64,000 nt of DNA from Bubalus kerabau (taxonomy: Eukaryota; Chordata; Mammalia; Artiodactyla; Bovidae): positions 18,556,001-18,620,000 of the forward strand of contig NC_073646.1 in the NCBI RefSeq assembly GCF_029407905.1, in the 5' to 3' direction. Below the pieces are notes generated by a model. It was not told the origin of the DNA, made no database searches, and saw nothing but the letters and a program-made list of their open reading frames with translations. The translations under genes and the position numbers were made by a program. This document shows positions 53,041 to 64,000 of the stretch, in pieces. How positions within the stretch are numbered: the first letter of the stretch is position 1; every line of letters starts with the position of its first letter.

Positions 53041-53799
53041 TGTTTTTTCCCTATCTGTGCACTACCTCAAGATTTAGTTATTTGTTTTTTTTCTATTAAA
53101 TGGACTCACCATAAGTTTACTTTAAAAGGAAAAATTATGTAATATTTATATCATGAATGAAAAGCCAATCAGTTGCTATAAATAGAAGATAGCCATGAAA
53201 ATAAATAGGAGGAAAACAAACCCACTATTAAATTCTATTCAGGGCAAGCTCTGAATCAGGTGATTCAAATCATGATTTGTTAAATAGGAAATTAGCACGT
53301 GTTAAGAGAGGTGTTATAGACATGCCAGTACAAATGGGGACTTTTTATGTGAGGTCCTATGATTAGGACCTATGATTTCCTATGATTAGAAAAGTAGGAA
53401 TAGAAGAGAGAAAGAAAGTACTGCCCCACTATATGAATTGGTATTATTTATAGTCATGGTTCAGCACCAGGAAAAACAATCCCTACCCTCATCAGTGGGT
53501 AAAGTCATCGGGGAGGTTCTCCTTTATAACTGAGCATTTTTTCCCTCTCCTTAGGGTCCAAGAGGTGTCTCACCTGTGCTCTGGAATCCCCCCTTTTGGG
53601 TTCTCAAGGTCTTTGCTCCATCAATTACCCCCAATCTTTCCAGTTGTTTCAACTTCTGTCCTGTATTGATTCCTTTCCACCAACATCAATTAGAGTATCT
53701 CAAAAGTTGTTTCCCATATAAATGTACAATTTATTGGGCAATAAATAAGACTCCAAGGAAAAAGATTACTTGGAAAAATATTTCCTATGTTTTTAAAAA
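53041..53799. other. Unassigned 759-bp stretch
   Basis: AT-rich. A local imperfect tandem of CCTATGATT words lies at 53354-53388. No gene. Confidence 0.42.
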
Positions 53800-54440
53800 T
53801 ATTTAAAAAAACTTTTTATTTTGTTTTGGAGTATAGTCGATTATCAATGTTGTGATGGTTTCAGGTGAACAACAAAGGGACTCAGCCGTACATACACATG
53901 TATCCATTCCCCCCAAACTCCCCTCCCATCCAGGCTGCCACGTAACACATAACACTGAACAGAGTTCCATATGCTATGCAGTAGGTCCTTGTTGATTATC
54001 CACTTGAAATATGTGCTGTGCTGTGCTTAGACCTGTCTGACTCTTTGTGACCCCATGGACTGTAGCCCGCCAGGCTCCTCTGTCCATGGGGATTCTCCAG
54101 GCAAGAATACTGGAGTGGGTCGCCATTCCTTTCTTCAGGGGACCTTCCCAGCCCAGGGATAGAATGCAGGTCTCCTCATTGCAAGCAGATTGTTTATCAT
54201 CTGAGCCACCATATAGCAGTGTATAAATGTCCATCCCAAACTCCCTAATTTCCCTTCCCCTCAATAACCATAAATTCATTCTCTTAAGTCTGTACATCTA
54301 TTTCTGTTTTGTAAGTTCATTTGTATAATTTCTTTTTAGATTCCATGTATAAAGGACGTCGTATGGTATCCCTGCTTCTCTATCTGGCTTACCTCATTAT
54401 GACAGTCTCTAGGTCCACCCATGTTGTTGCATATTTATTC
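53800..54440 (-). mobile_element. Ruminant L1 3' region split by Bov-tA
   Basis: Complement of L1: gtatagtcgattatcaatgt, gcagtaggtccttgttgatt, tatagcagtgtataaatgtc, ctctaggtccacccatgttg. Confidence 0.9.
54011..54213 (-). mobile_element. Bov-tA SINE nested in L1
   Basis: ctgtctgactctttgtgacc to tatcatctgagccacc. Complete unit. Confidence 0.93.
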
Positions 54441-54446
54441 ACTTGT

Positions 54447-54613
54447 TTGGCTAAGCACGTCTTAGTTGTGGCACGTGGGATCTCGGTCTTCATTGCAGCA
54501 CGTGAGCTCTGCAGTTGCAGCATATGAACTTTTAATTGTGGCACATGGGATCTAGTTCCCTGACCAGGGATGGAACCCAGGCCCCCTGCACTAGACCACC
54601 AGGGAAATCCCCT
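54447..54613 (-). mobile_element. CHR-type SINE
   Basis: gtcttagttgtggcacgtgg, gagctctgcagttgcagcat, gatggaacccaggccccctg, ctagaccaccagggaaatcc: artiodactyl CHR in reverse. Confidence 0.88.
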
Positions 54614-54672
54614 CATATGTTTTTTTCATCACTGATTACCTATCTTCTGACAAATCATTCAGTCTGCTGAAA

Positions 54673-54897
54673 CAGGGCTTTGGTAAACTACAGCCCATGA
54701 CCCAAGTGTAGCTTCTGCCTGTATTTTTGTAAATAAAGGTTTATTGGCACACAGCCATACTCATTGATTTATGTACTGTCTATGGCTGCTTTCATGCTAC
54801 TATGGCAGAGCTGAGTAACTGTGATGAAAGTGGTATGATTCTCAAAGTCAAAACTATCATCTGGCCCTTTACAGAAAAAGTTTGTTGAGTCTTATGC
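54673..54897 (+). mobile_element. hAT-type miniature DNA transposon, copy 6
   Basis: gtaaactacagcccatgacc, gtaaataaaggtttattggc, ggccctttacagaaaaagtt. Same family as copies 1-3. Confidence 0.85.
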
Positions 54898-56084
54898 TAG
54901 AGAAGAACCAATGTGTATTTCAAGGTGAATAACTGATATAAGCTGCATGATAACTGACATGATAACATATCAAAATTGTCACATGTTTGGAACTATCACC
55001 TATATAGAAATGAAGCTACAGGCCAGAACAACCATAGCTTAATGGCTCAAGGTATGGATCATGCCCTGGATGTGGAGTTTGGCCCATCCAATTCTTAGAC
55101 TTTTGCCTGTGTTAGTGAGCTGGGGCAGTGTGCAGTTTTGAATGAGAAAAGCTGGGTGAGGTTGATGATATTTCATAACAGCCCACACCCACTAAGCATG
55201 ATAATCACAGCACAGCCATCTGAATGATGTCCAAGCTAAAACCCAGTGCCTTAACACCTTGAGCATGCCTTTCCCTTTAAGGTAACACATCCCTTTACTT
55301 GTGTCTTTACCTGGAAGTAACACACACCCTCAAATCACAACTGGGTCATTACACATCCTGGTTGCTTTCAGACAGCTAACAAAGATGAAATCATAGATGG
55401 TTCATATGGTTCAGTCAGCTCATCTCAGATTTTGGGATGAGTGCCCAAAGCTGAAATAAATGGGGGCCAAGGATCCTTATATTTAAAAGTGAGGTGCTAG
55501 ACTCTTGAGAGCACTTTCGTAGGCCCCCAGATAGTTTTCTAGCATTATCTCATCCCCAGCCTCCAGGCGTAGAGGCTAAAGTTTCATTCAGAAGTTAAAG
55601 ATAGTAGAGGGTAAAGAAACCAAAGACTTAAGATGTCTTTGGAGAGAATTTTTAGACTGTTGATAAATTTATCCCTCCTCTTCCAGCCACGGGGCACCAG
55701 GGGGTGGTAGTAGAATTAAAGATATCTGCTTGGATAGGTTGAATTAAATCCCCTGAAACTTGAGGAATAGAGCAACTCTTACCTGTTGCATTCTTAACAA
55801 TCCAGAGCCAAGATGCTGGTTCAAAGCAGAGTACGAGATGAGATTTCCTTTGTATTCCCCCAGTCTCACAGCCAAGGTCACCTCACTTTATTCATGGAAA
55901 AGAGCTGGCTGTGAGTCATCCTCAAAGGCATGTCACACATGAGGATCATCCAGAGATAGGACATTGCCCCAATAGAAGGATAGACTCCCAGGAGCCAGGA
56001 CCTGGGGACAAATGAGGTGAAAAAGTTTCTTTAATGGAACAGTGCTAAGAAAAAAGAAGGTTACGATTGATATTCACTTCCACT
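54898..56084. other. Unassigned 1.2-kb stretch
   Basis: No repeat or gene recognised; base composition is ordinary. One of the longest repeat-free intervals in the window. Confidence 0.42.
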
Positions 56085-56285
56085 TTCAGTCTCAGGTAAC
56101 TATTAATCTACTTTCTGTCTCTATAAAATTGTCTTTTTGAGTATGACATTTTATATAAATAAGATCAAACAGTATGTGGTCTTTTGGGTCTGGTTTCCTT
56201 CATCTGACATGACATTTGTGAGGTTCATCCATGTTGTAGCATATATTCATATTTTATTAATAACAGTATTTTGTAGCATTGGTAT
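56085..56285 (-). mobile_element. L1M fragment
   Basis: ctactttctgtctctataaa, gaggttcatccatgttgtag, acagtatgtggtcttttggg. Confidence 0.8.
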
Positions 56286-56287
56286 AC

Positions 56288-57354
56288 ACTAGATATGGGC
56301 AGATTTCAGAAACATTGTGGCTTTGGTTCCAGATCACTGTACTAAAGCCAATATCTCCATAAAATGAGTTACATGAATCTTTTGTTTCACAGTGCAGATG
56401 TAAGTTATGGTTATACTAAAGTGTGCAGTAGCAATTATGTCTAAAAATGTACATCAGTTCAGTTTAGTTGCTCAGTTGTGTCCGACTCTTTGCAACCCCA
56501 TGAATCGCAGCACGCCAGGCCTCCGTGTCCATCACCAACTCCTGGAGTTCATTCAGACTCACGTCCATCGAGTCAGTGATGCCATCCAGCCATCTCATCC
56601 TCTGTCGTCCCCTTGTCCTCCTGCCCCCAATCCCTCCCAGCATCAGAGTCTTTTCCAATGAGTCAACTCTTCGCATGAGTTGGCCAAAGTACTGGAGTTT
56701 CAGCTGTAGCATCATTCCTTCCAAAGAACACCCAGGGCTGATCTCCTTCAGAATGGACTGGTTGGATCTTCTTGCAGTCCAAGGGACTCTCAAGAGTCTT
56801 CTCCAACACCACAGTTCAAAAACATCGATTCTTTGGCGCTCAGCTTTCTTCAGAGTCCAACTCTCGCATCCATACATGACCACAGGAAAAACCATAGCCT
56901 TGACTAGACGGACCTTTGTTGGCAAAGTAATGTCTCTGCTTTTGAATATGCTATCTAGGTTGGTCATAACTTTCCTTCCAAGCAGTAAGCATCTTTTAAT
57001 GTACATAGCTTGGATAAAAAATACTTTATTGCTAAAAAAAATGCTAACCATCCTCTGAGCCTTCCATGAGTGGTAGTAATAACATCAAAGATCATTGTTC
57101 ACAGGTCACCAAATATAACAATAACAATAACATTTGTTATTTCTATAACAAATATAGAAATGAAAAAGTTTGAAGTATTTTGAGAATTACCAAAATGTGA
57201 CTCAGAGACACAAAGTGAGCAGATGCGCAAAGTGAGGAAAATAGCATGGATAGATTTACTCAATGCAGGGTTGCCACACACCTTCAGTTTCCAAAAATGA
57301 AACTGAGAAGTGTAATAGGGCAAAGTGAAATAAAATGAGATATACCTGTATACA
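56288..57354 (-). mobile_element. Tigger1-like pogo-type DNA transposon, internally deleted, split by BovB
   Basis: Left segment (56288-56454): tggctttggttccagatcac, gcaattatgtctaaaaatgt. Right segment (57007-57354): ttattgctaaaaaaaatgct, cgggttgccacaca-like block, and a terminal atgagatatacctgta. Only the two ends of a Tigger1-type element are present, without transposase, so this is a non-autonomous deletion derivative. Strand is arbitrary because no gene remains. Confidence 0.85.
56455..56997 (-). mobile_element. BovB LINE 3' fragment with intact 177-codon frame
   Basis: 5'-truncated BovB inserted in the Tigger, with TSD AATGTACAT at 56446-56454 and 56998-57006. On the minus strand the frame runs unbroken from KRCLLLGRKVMTNLDSIF through SLEKTLMLGGIGGRR to the stop at 56464. 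It is the reverse-transcriptase C-terminal region without the catalytic core. The frame extends upstream into Tigger sequence by 18 codons by chance. No sign that it is expressed. Confidence 0.95.
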
Positions 57355-57724
57355 CCATCCCATTATAAATTAGAAACTTTTCCTGGTCTATATAAAAAAA
57401 AACTAAACCCAGCAAACTTCCTTCAGCCTCACCCCTCCATGCAGCAAGAGGCTCCCTCTCTCTCAGCCTTCCTTCCTAATACACTTCTTAGTTAGCTGTC
57501 TCTAACTCCTCACCTCCTACTCACCTCTTAACCCACTGGCACTCAGCCTCGGACCTACCCACTGGTTTGAAACTAAAGCCAAGGAAATGTCTTGGTCATC
57601 CCCTATTTTAGTCTGACAGCGTTTGTTTAGCTAAGCACTTCCTTCTTCTTGAGACCTAAACTTTGTGATGTAGCAGTTTTATGGTTTTCCTCTAAACTCC
57701 TGTTTCTTTTCATGAATATTTTAT
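57355..57724. other. Unassigned 370-bp stretch
   Basis: Pyrimidine-rich (57416-57545), no family recognised. Confidence 0.42.
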
Positions 57725-57729
57725 TTCTA

Positions 57730-58320
57730 TTAGCTTTTTACCACTGTGTAACAAGTTTTGCAAATCTAGTAGTTTAGTAATTAGGTTTAAAACAACATAG
57801 CCTTATGGTCTCTGTTTCTGTGGGTCAGGAATGCAGATATAGCTCTTCTGAGTCCTCTGCTTGGATCCCAGAATGCTAGAATCAAAAGACTGGCTGGGTG
57901 TGTTCTCATCTGGAATCCTGACTGGGAAAAATTCAGATCTGTGGGTGGTCAAGCCACTGCCATTTCCTCGTGACTGTATCACTGAAGGTTCATGCTTCTT
58001 GCAGGGTGCCTCCGCAGGCAGCTCTTAGGTCCTGGAGGGCCCTCACAGTTCCTTGTCATGTGGCTTTCCTACAACATGGCAGCTTATTTGTCAAAACCAG
58101 CAAGAGTCTCTCACTCTCATCTTCTAAGAAGGCAGAGTCTTACGTAATGTAATGAAATCATAACAATGACACCCTATCACCTTTGCCATAAGACATAACC
58201 CAATCACGAGAATGACAATCCATCCTCTTTACTGTATTCTATTGGTTATAATCAAGTCACAGGTTCTGCTTGAACTCATAGGGAGGCTTTCATATAAGGA
58301 CCTGACTCACTGAAGTTTAC
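57730..58320 (-). mobile_element. Ancient MaLR/ERVL-like LTR, near full length
   Basis: taccactgtgtaacaagttt, tgtttctgtgggtcaggaat, acaacatggcagcttatttg, ttctattggttataatcaag, cttgaactcatagggagg in the expected order. Confidence 0.72.
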
Positions 58321-58329
58321 TTTAGGATG

Positions 58330-59165
58330 TATCTGCCACATTATAAAATATGATAAATGCACAGAAAATCAAAGGAAGTGACAGAAAGGATACTCACCTA
58401 TATAATATCTTGATAGTTTGCCTTGTTTGTTTCAGCGTTTTTTTTAAAGTAATGAAACAGAGTTTCAGCCCCTGGAAATGTTTGTCCCTTCTTAATTTCT
58501 TTCTCTTATCCAAGTAGTACTCAGTCTCAGAAATTGGTAATTTCCCATCTCTGTTCATGATTTTTTATACCGTTTCTATTTGTATGTATGCAGAGAAACT
58601 CCATTACATGGAATCATATGGTACATAGGTGTCAACTTTCAACATTCCCTTTTGGAGGCTTATCCTTATTAACACATGTGGCCTTAGTACTTCCATTTGC
58701 TTTGGGGTAGAGTATTTTATTTATCTATTCTCCTCTTCATGGGCATATAGGTTGCTTCTAGTTTGTTGCTAATACAGTAAGGGGAAATAAACATTGCTGT
58801 ATCCATCTATTCAAGCACATATGAGGTTTTTACCTTTCAGCATACACATGGAAATAGAATCATTTGCTTGCAAGGTAATGCATCATTTATTTTTCTATAT
58901 GTTGCCCAGTTTCTCTTCAAAGTGGCTGTATCCATTTTCACTCTCACCAGAAGCCCTTGTCTTTTTTACATCCACCCAATACTTAAGGTTGTCTATTTCT
59001 TTTAATTATTACCAGTCTGATAGATGTGAACATTGTTGATGTCTTAATATTCACATTTCTGATTTTTAGTGAACTAGGGCTTGCTTTTATTATTAGTCAT
59101 CTGAGTTTCTCTTTTATTAACTGCCTATTCATAGTCAGAACTTTCATATATTTTTTCCCCCAAAT
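58330..59165 (-). mobile_element. L1M fragment, 0.8 kb
   Basis: tgcatgcagagaaact-like, ggcttatccttattaacaca, gggcatataggttgcttcta, tttctcttcaaagtggctgt, tcactctcaccagaagccct, gatttttagtgaactagggc: complement of an L1M 3' UTR and ORF2 end. Confidence 0.78.
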
Positions 59166-60734
59166 GTGTGCCTATGTGACTTGACCAGGAAGAGGACCCA
59201 TTTCCCACCTCTACTTGGAAGGGGCCCTGCTCCAGCTCCTTGGTGGCCTTTTCATATGGCCTCTGTCAGCAGTGGCAGCAATGAAGTCCCTGAAGTTCTT
59301 TATTATTGGGAGACAGCAACAAGGAGGACGTGAGGCAAGAGAAGAGGAATGGGTGTGTCGGAGGCTGGGTGGCAGTGGGTTGAGAAGTGAGGAGGAGGTG
59401 AGGAGCTGGAGAGAATTAGCCAGGACCCCACACAGACATGGTAACTGACAGATTGAGAATATGGGAAGTGACTACAGAGACTCCCAGAACATTGAAGGAG
59501 GGACCTGTGTGAACACAGGCAAGATATAAACATTTTGGAACACTGTGATTCATGCAGCATCTCAGTGTAGTTCTTTGTGTGTCTGTAAGATGATGAAGCA
59601 GGACAATATTTGGATTATTAAACATGTTAGCCTTTTCCGGGCTGTGGATAATATGGCACCCGTTAAATCCTTTTATACCCCTAAGAGGATGTGTGTAAAC
59701 CAAAGGGAGAAGTTAATCTCTCAAAGATACTGCTGCTTCCCCAGGCAGGGCATCTCTTATCATAAAGATCTGATTCTGCTCACTTTCTCTTCGGGAGGGC
59801 TGGGGGAGGTCTATGGCTGTGCTGGCCTTGTTTGAAAGTATATTCTTGACATTTCAGTTCAACGGAGACAAGATGGAACATTTAAACAGGGTTTTGCTAA
59901 AATCCTGGGATTATAGCAGGAAACTAACCAAGAGAAGCACAAGGAGCTGGTCAAGCTTTACGTAGAGTTGCTGCTCCAAGTACACCTTTCTCACCAACGG
60001 GGCCTCAGGAAAAATGGCCCATCCCAGTCCTTTTCCTTCTGGCTTCACCCCTTATCTTTAACATCTCTGCCCCCAGGAAAATCACTGCTGATATCTAAAC
60101 TGTCCAAGTGAAGACAAAGATAATCTGAGCCCTTTCTCCTACCTTCCCAGGCACATTATTTCCTTTCTCCTTGTGTGATGACCTGCTTCTTCCCCAGATA
60201 ACTGATGCTATGATGACCCTGTCCTTTCCCCTCATGGCTGTGGCCTTTCCCTCGCAGACCTCACTGGCACAGCAATGTCAGAACACATCACCATGCCCCA
60301 GCAATTAGATGCACTAAGAGGCACACATGTATGGCAGTAGGGAGTCATTTCCTTACAAATCCTTAGAAATCAGATATTTACAAGATTAATTTACAATAAC
60401 AAGAAGCCCTTGTCTCCAGCTGAGGAATATTTGTATCCTCTCTCAGAGCCCTAGAGACATACTTGACATAGTGGGGACATACAGGTCATCTGAACCAACC
60501 TCCACCCACCAAGAGGAAGGACTGTTTCCATTTTTCTCATCATTAGAACCAAGTGATAGCAATTCTAATAAGATGGGCAAGTGGCCTTTATGCAATTGCC
60601 ATCATATTGCCCCTAAAGGCTGAGGTTTTGCTCTTTAGATTGGCAGTGGATGCAAACTGTCTGAGAGAAGGAATTAAGGTAAAACTAGAGGCCACATTTC
60701 AATGAAAATTGGAATTGAGTATGGAGTGAGTATG
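59166..60734. other. Unassigned 1.6-kb stretch
   Basis: Longest interval without a recognised repeat. Frames 59215-59448 (plus, 77 codons), 59303-59560 and 59416-59703 (minus), and 59545-59835 (plus) overlap and contain no known domain. No splice-bounded exon can be argued. Confidence 0.42.
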
Positions 60735-60955
60735 GTCTTCCCTGATGGGTCAGTTGGTAAAGAATCTGCCTGCAGTGCAGGAGAATGCCTGCAATGGACC
60801 CGGGTTCAATCCCTGGGTTGGGAAGTTCCCCTGGAGAAGGAGATGGTAACCCACTCTAGTATTCTTGCCTGGAAAATCCCACGAACAGAGGAACTTGGCA
60901 GGCTAAAGTCCATCAGGTCACAAAGAATCGGACATGACGAAGTGACTAAACCACC
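60735..60955 (+). mobile_element. Bov-tA SINE, first of a tandem pair
   Basis: cttccctgatgggtcagttg head, a 22-base internal expansion around gcaggagaatgcctgcaatg, body to cggacatgacgaagtgac. Confidence 0.9.
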
Positions 60956-60970
60956 ATGGAATAACTGGGG

Positions 60971-61190
60971 GTTTCCATGGTGGCTCAGTGGTAAAGAATC
61001 TACCTGCGATGCAGAAGATGCAGGAGATGCAGGTTCAGTTGCTGAGTCAGGAAGATCCCCTGGAGGAGGGCATGGCAACCCATTCCAGTATTCTTGCCTG
61101 GAGGATCCCATGGACAGAGGAGCCTGGCAGCTACAGTCCACAGGGTCACAAAGAGTCAGACATGACTGAAATGACTGAGGACGAGCATGC
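60971..61190 (+). mobile_element. Bov-tA SINE, second of a tandem pair
   Basis: tttccatggtggctcagtgg head to gtcagacatgactgaaatga, 15 bp after the first. ATGGAGTGA at 60721-60729 and 61191-61199 encloses both. Confidence 0.9.
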
Positions 61191-61439
61191 ATGGAGTGAC
61201 TGATGGCTTGCCTCTAGTCTTCCAGATCTTTGATGATGTATCTTTCTCAGGGACTGCCACTGGATGACTGCAATGAATGATATGCTTTTTCTACATTGGA
61301 AAAAGGAGAGAGCTGGAAAATAACGCAGCTAAACCCCTTTTTCCTGGGAGAGTCCTCATCATTGTAAAGGCAACCAAGTTTCCCAGAGAAGTCCTGGAAT
61401 ATGCCATGTTATTCTTGTCCTTACCAAAGGGAACTAAAT

Positions 61440-61650
61440 AATAATGATAATAATACAGTTTATTAATAATACAAATATGTTCTAGACACTTAATAATATT
61501 ATAAATATTTCAATATTTCCCACTATTGTTATTTCATTTGACACCCTATCCAGCAGTAGCTCAGAGACTGGGAGTAACTTGCCCGATGTCACTCATCAAG
61601 TGATGGAATCAGGATTTGAATCCAGATCTGCACAATCCATATCCTTGCAA
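61440..61650 (-). mobile_element. MIR SINE
   Basis: tattgttatttcatttgaca, gtaacttgcccgatgtcact, atcaggatttgaatccagat. Confidence 0.8.
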
Positions 61651-62807
61651 ACCAGAAATATGGGGGCTTGGGGGTGGCAAAGTTATGAAGATGTCTGGTA
61701 TTGACACCACTTTTTTTCACTCCTAAATGTGCTATTTGGCATCCTTATTTTAATTAAAGTCAATTAAAATTATTTTTGATTTCAGAGCTTTTAGGTACCT
61801 GTGTGCCAGCTCGATATACCAGGGTCTGGAATCTCAGACCCTGAAGATTGAATCATGCCTTTGGAAGTGCCCAATAGCCCTAATTTGAAGACAGTGAAGC
61901 CCTAGGTAGATCACAAGAATCTTTTCTTGCCTTTTCTCAAAGTATTTCAACAGTACGGCACACCTGACTGTCTGTCTCCTTGAGGGTTGTGAAATTCCCT
62001 GAGTCACAATTATAAAATTCCCTAGGTCATGAGAAAGTGAGTATAGGGGGAATTGTTTTTTCTAATAGTTCTATTTTAGCCCATAATTTAGGAATTCTTA
62101 ATCTTACAGTCAGAAGTATTTAGAATATAACTTCTCTCAACCCTTCTCTTTCATTCCATCCTTGATGGGGAAGGAAAGCCTTGACTGATTTGTAGGACTG
62201 GAAGAAGGAGCACAACATATGTGAGAAAACCCCCTTCCCTCTATTTCTCAGGCCTCTAGAAGGGAGAAATTCTTTCTGTGCCCCCATGTCCCATATTGGA
62301 ACCCTAACTGCATTGTGATCCAAGCTTGGCTTCTAGAGGAGGCTATGGATGTCCATCTCAAATTGTCCCCACTAGTAGGGATCTACTTGGGGAACAGAAA
62401 CTCTGCCTGCAATCATCTGGGTAACTGTCTTGTACACAGTTCCAGATTCCCTCAGGGATGTTTGAACCAAGATCTAAACTGGTTGGGTAGGAAATTCATT
62501 GACCCTGAATTCAACTGACGTTTTTCAACCTACCCTTCCAGTAATAGAGCTGATAATTGATCTTCACTAACATATTTCTTGAATCAATTTCTCAGTTGGT
62601 TCCACAATGAGAGTGAGGGGATAGATGGATATGACTTGTCAGCCCCCTCATTCTTCAACAGTGAGAAGTGCGAATGCCATGAAACCTCAACCAACTGTGG
62701 AGAGTTTCAATGAGGGAACTGGCCTGATGACAGATTATTTGGGAAAGCTATGTTGTAATTTCTCAGTTCTTATAGTTCTTCAAGTGTTACCAAGTAGGCA
62801 AGCATAT
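61651..62807. other. Unassigned 1.2-kb stretch
   Basis: No repeat or gene recognised. A self-complementary AATTAAAGTCAATTAAAATT word pair lies near 61751. Confidence 0.42.
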
Positions 62808-62975
62808 TCTCAATTCTGGATGTACATCAGAAGCACCTGGAAGTGTTCTAGAACATTTTGATGTCTTGGGCCCATTCCCAGAGGTTCTGATTTTAGGCAT
62901 CCGGGGGTAGAGTCAGGACATAGGCATAAAAACTCTAGGTAAGTCTAAAGTGCACCTGATGTTGGGAATCACTGA
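62808..62975 (+). mobile_element. MER5/MER20-like hAT element
   Basis: tacatcagaagcacctggaa, cccattcccagaggttctga, cctgatgttgggaatcactg. Confidence 0.75.
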
Positions 62976-63352
62976 AATAAAGAAACTGCTGCAGACTCCC
63001 ATGTTTCTCAAAGTTTAGTGTTCATAACACAAAGGGTGTATGAGTGGACTGAGATGGCCATTACACTGAAGCACACTGCGAAAAAAATTCTACCTTTCTA
63101 TTTTGCTATTAATTCTTCTGCTTAGGTTAAAGAAAATTCTCAATATGGTGGTAGTAGGCCCTTAACATCTACCTTTTCTAAAAAAAAACCAGAGAGTAGA
63201 TATCAGTTTCTGATAGTTATGTAAGGTAAGAATTACTGACAGTCTTTGATCTTTTTCTTTAATGGTGGCTATCTCTCTATGGCAGGTGATACCAGTTTTC
63301 ATTTATGATAGTGACATAAAGTTTTCTTTGGGAAGAATCTTCCCCTGAGAAA
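62976..63352. other. Unassigned 377-bp stretch
   Basis: AT-rich; no family or coding signal seen. Confidence 0.42.
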
Positions 63353-64000
63353 AGGAAACCTTCATACACTGTTGGTGGGAATGTAAATTTGTGCAGCATC
63401 TGTTGAAAACAGTATAGAGATTTCTCAAAAAAACTAAAAATATAACTACCATATGATCCAGCAATTCTACTCCTGGGAATATATCCAAAAATCTAATTAA
63501 AAAAAGATACACACACCTTAATTTTCATAGCAGCATTATTTACAACTGCCAAGATATGGAAGTGTTCATGATGAATGGATAAAGAAGATGTGCCATATAT
63601 GTATCTGCACATACATACACATAGTGAAACATTGCTCAGTCTTAAAAAGAATGAAAACATGCCATTTGCAACAATATGGATGACCTTGGAGGATATTGTG
63701 CTAAGTGAAATATGTCAGACAGAGAAAGGCAAATAATTATGATATTACTCATATGAAGAATCTAAAATATAAAACAAACTAATAAATGTAACAAAAAAGA
63801 AATAGACTCACAGGTATAGAGAACGAACTAGTGGTTACCAGTGGAGAGAGGGAAGAGGGTAGGGGCAAGATAGGGGTAGGAGAATAAGAGGTATAAACTA
63901 CTATGTATAAAACAAGCTGCAAGAATACAACACAATATGAGTACAACACAGGAAATATAGCCAATACTTTATCAGTGGAGTGTAAACTTAAAAAATTGTG
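63353..64000 (+). mobile_element. L1 LINE, ORF2 end and 3' UTR, runs off window
   Basis: tgttggtgggaatgtaaatt, accatatgatccagcaattc, tggataaagaagatgtgcca, gagaacgaactagtggttac. Order and strand are those of a mammalian L1 3' end. The tail lies beyond 64000. ORF2 here is broken by stops. Confidence 0.93.

Noticed and set aside
53354..53388. Local CCTATGATT tandem
   Set aside because: Short, imperfect and isolated; simple replication slippage explains it.
57160..57354. AT-rich run of unknown type next to BovB
   Set aside because: Matches the terminal region of a Tigger1-type element, so not novel.

Overview
The window is vertebrate nuclear DNA from a ruminant, most likely a bovid. The evidence is the repeat set: BovB (RTE-clade) LINEs, their derived SINEs Bov-A, Bov-A2 and Bov-tA, CHR-type SINEs and ruminant-type L1 tails. 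These lie over an older mammalian layer of MIR, L2, L1M, MLT1-type LTRs, hAT miniature elements and a Tigger element. Species (cattle, sheep, goat or other) cannot be fixed from this alone. Family names are from pattern recognition without a repeat library, so subfamily names are provisional.

I found no protein-coding gene, exon series, tRNA, rRNA or CRISPR array that I can support. The window reads as intergenic or deep-intronic DNA. The only coding potential with recognisable homology is BovB reverse transcriptase: a fragment open at the left edge (1-274), a degenerate minus-strand copy (27749-29528), a nearly full-length plus-strand copy (35772-38282), and several short 3' pieces. One of these (56455-56997) still has an unbroken 177-codon frame.

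Layout. 1-6 kb: BovB end, Bov-A, old L1, MIR, hAT and L2. 6-17 kb: Bov-A2 and Bov-tA insertions, a class-I-like ERV LTR (about 9.19-9.79 kb), an old LTR split by a SINE (10.4-11.1 kb), L1M and a compound SINE (16.0-16.3 kb). 17-27 kb: mostly old MIR, L2 and hAT remnants with two Bov-A2 copies. 27.7-29.5 kb: BovB minus. 30-35 kb: MLT1 and other LTRs. 35.5-38.7 kb: an ERV LTR apparently split by BovB, itself split by Bov-tA. 39.4-39.9 kb: an AT-rich stretch with two octamer motifs, interrupted by a short L1-derived insertion. 41.7-51.6 kb: dense nested SINEs in LTR, L2, L1, MIR and BovB hosts. 53.8-54.6 kb: L1 with nested SINEs. 56.3-57.4 kb: Tigger split by BovB. 58.3-59.2 kb: L1M. 60.7-61.2 kb: two Bov-tA in tandem. 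63.35-64.0 kb: L1 running off the end.

The history is layered insertion. Target-site duplications (TSDs) can be read directly at many young copies and give relative ages. The most unexplained signal is an 83-bp sequence present twice in opposite orientation (13616-13698 and 21087-21169, 81 of 83 identical) in otherwise dissimilar DNA. Other observations are a compound two-headed SINE form seen in independent copies, several perfect 10-14 bp-stem hairpins and two strong G-quadruplex motifs. I saw no convincing new multi-gene system.
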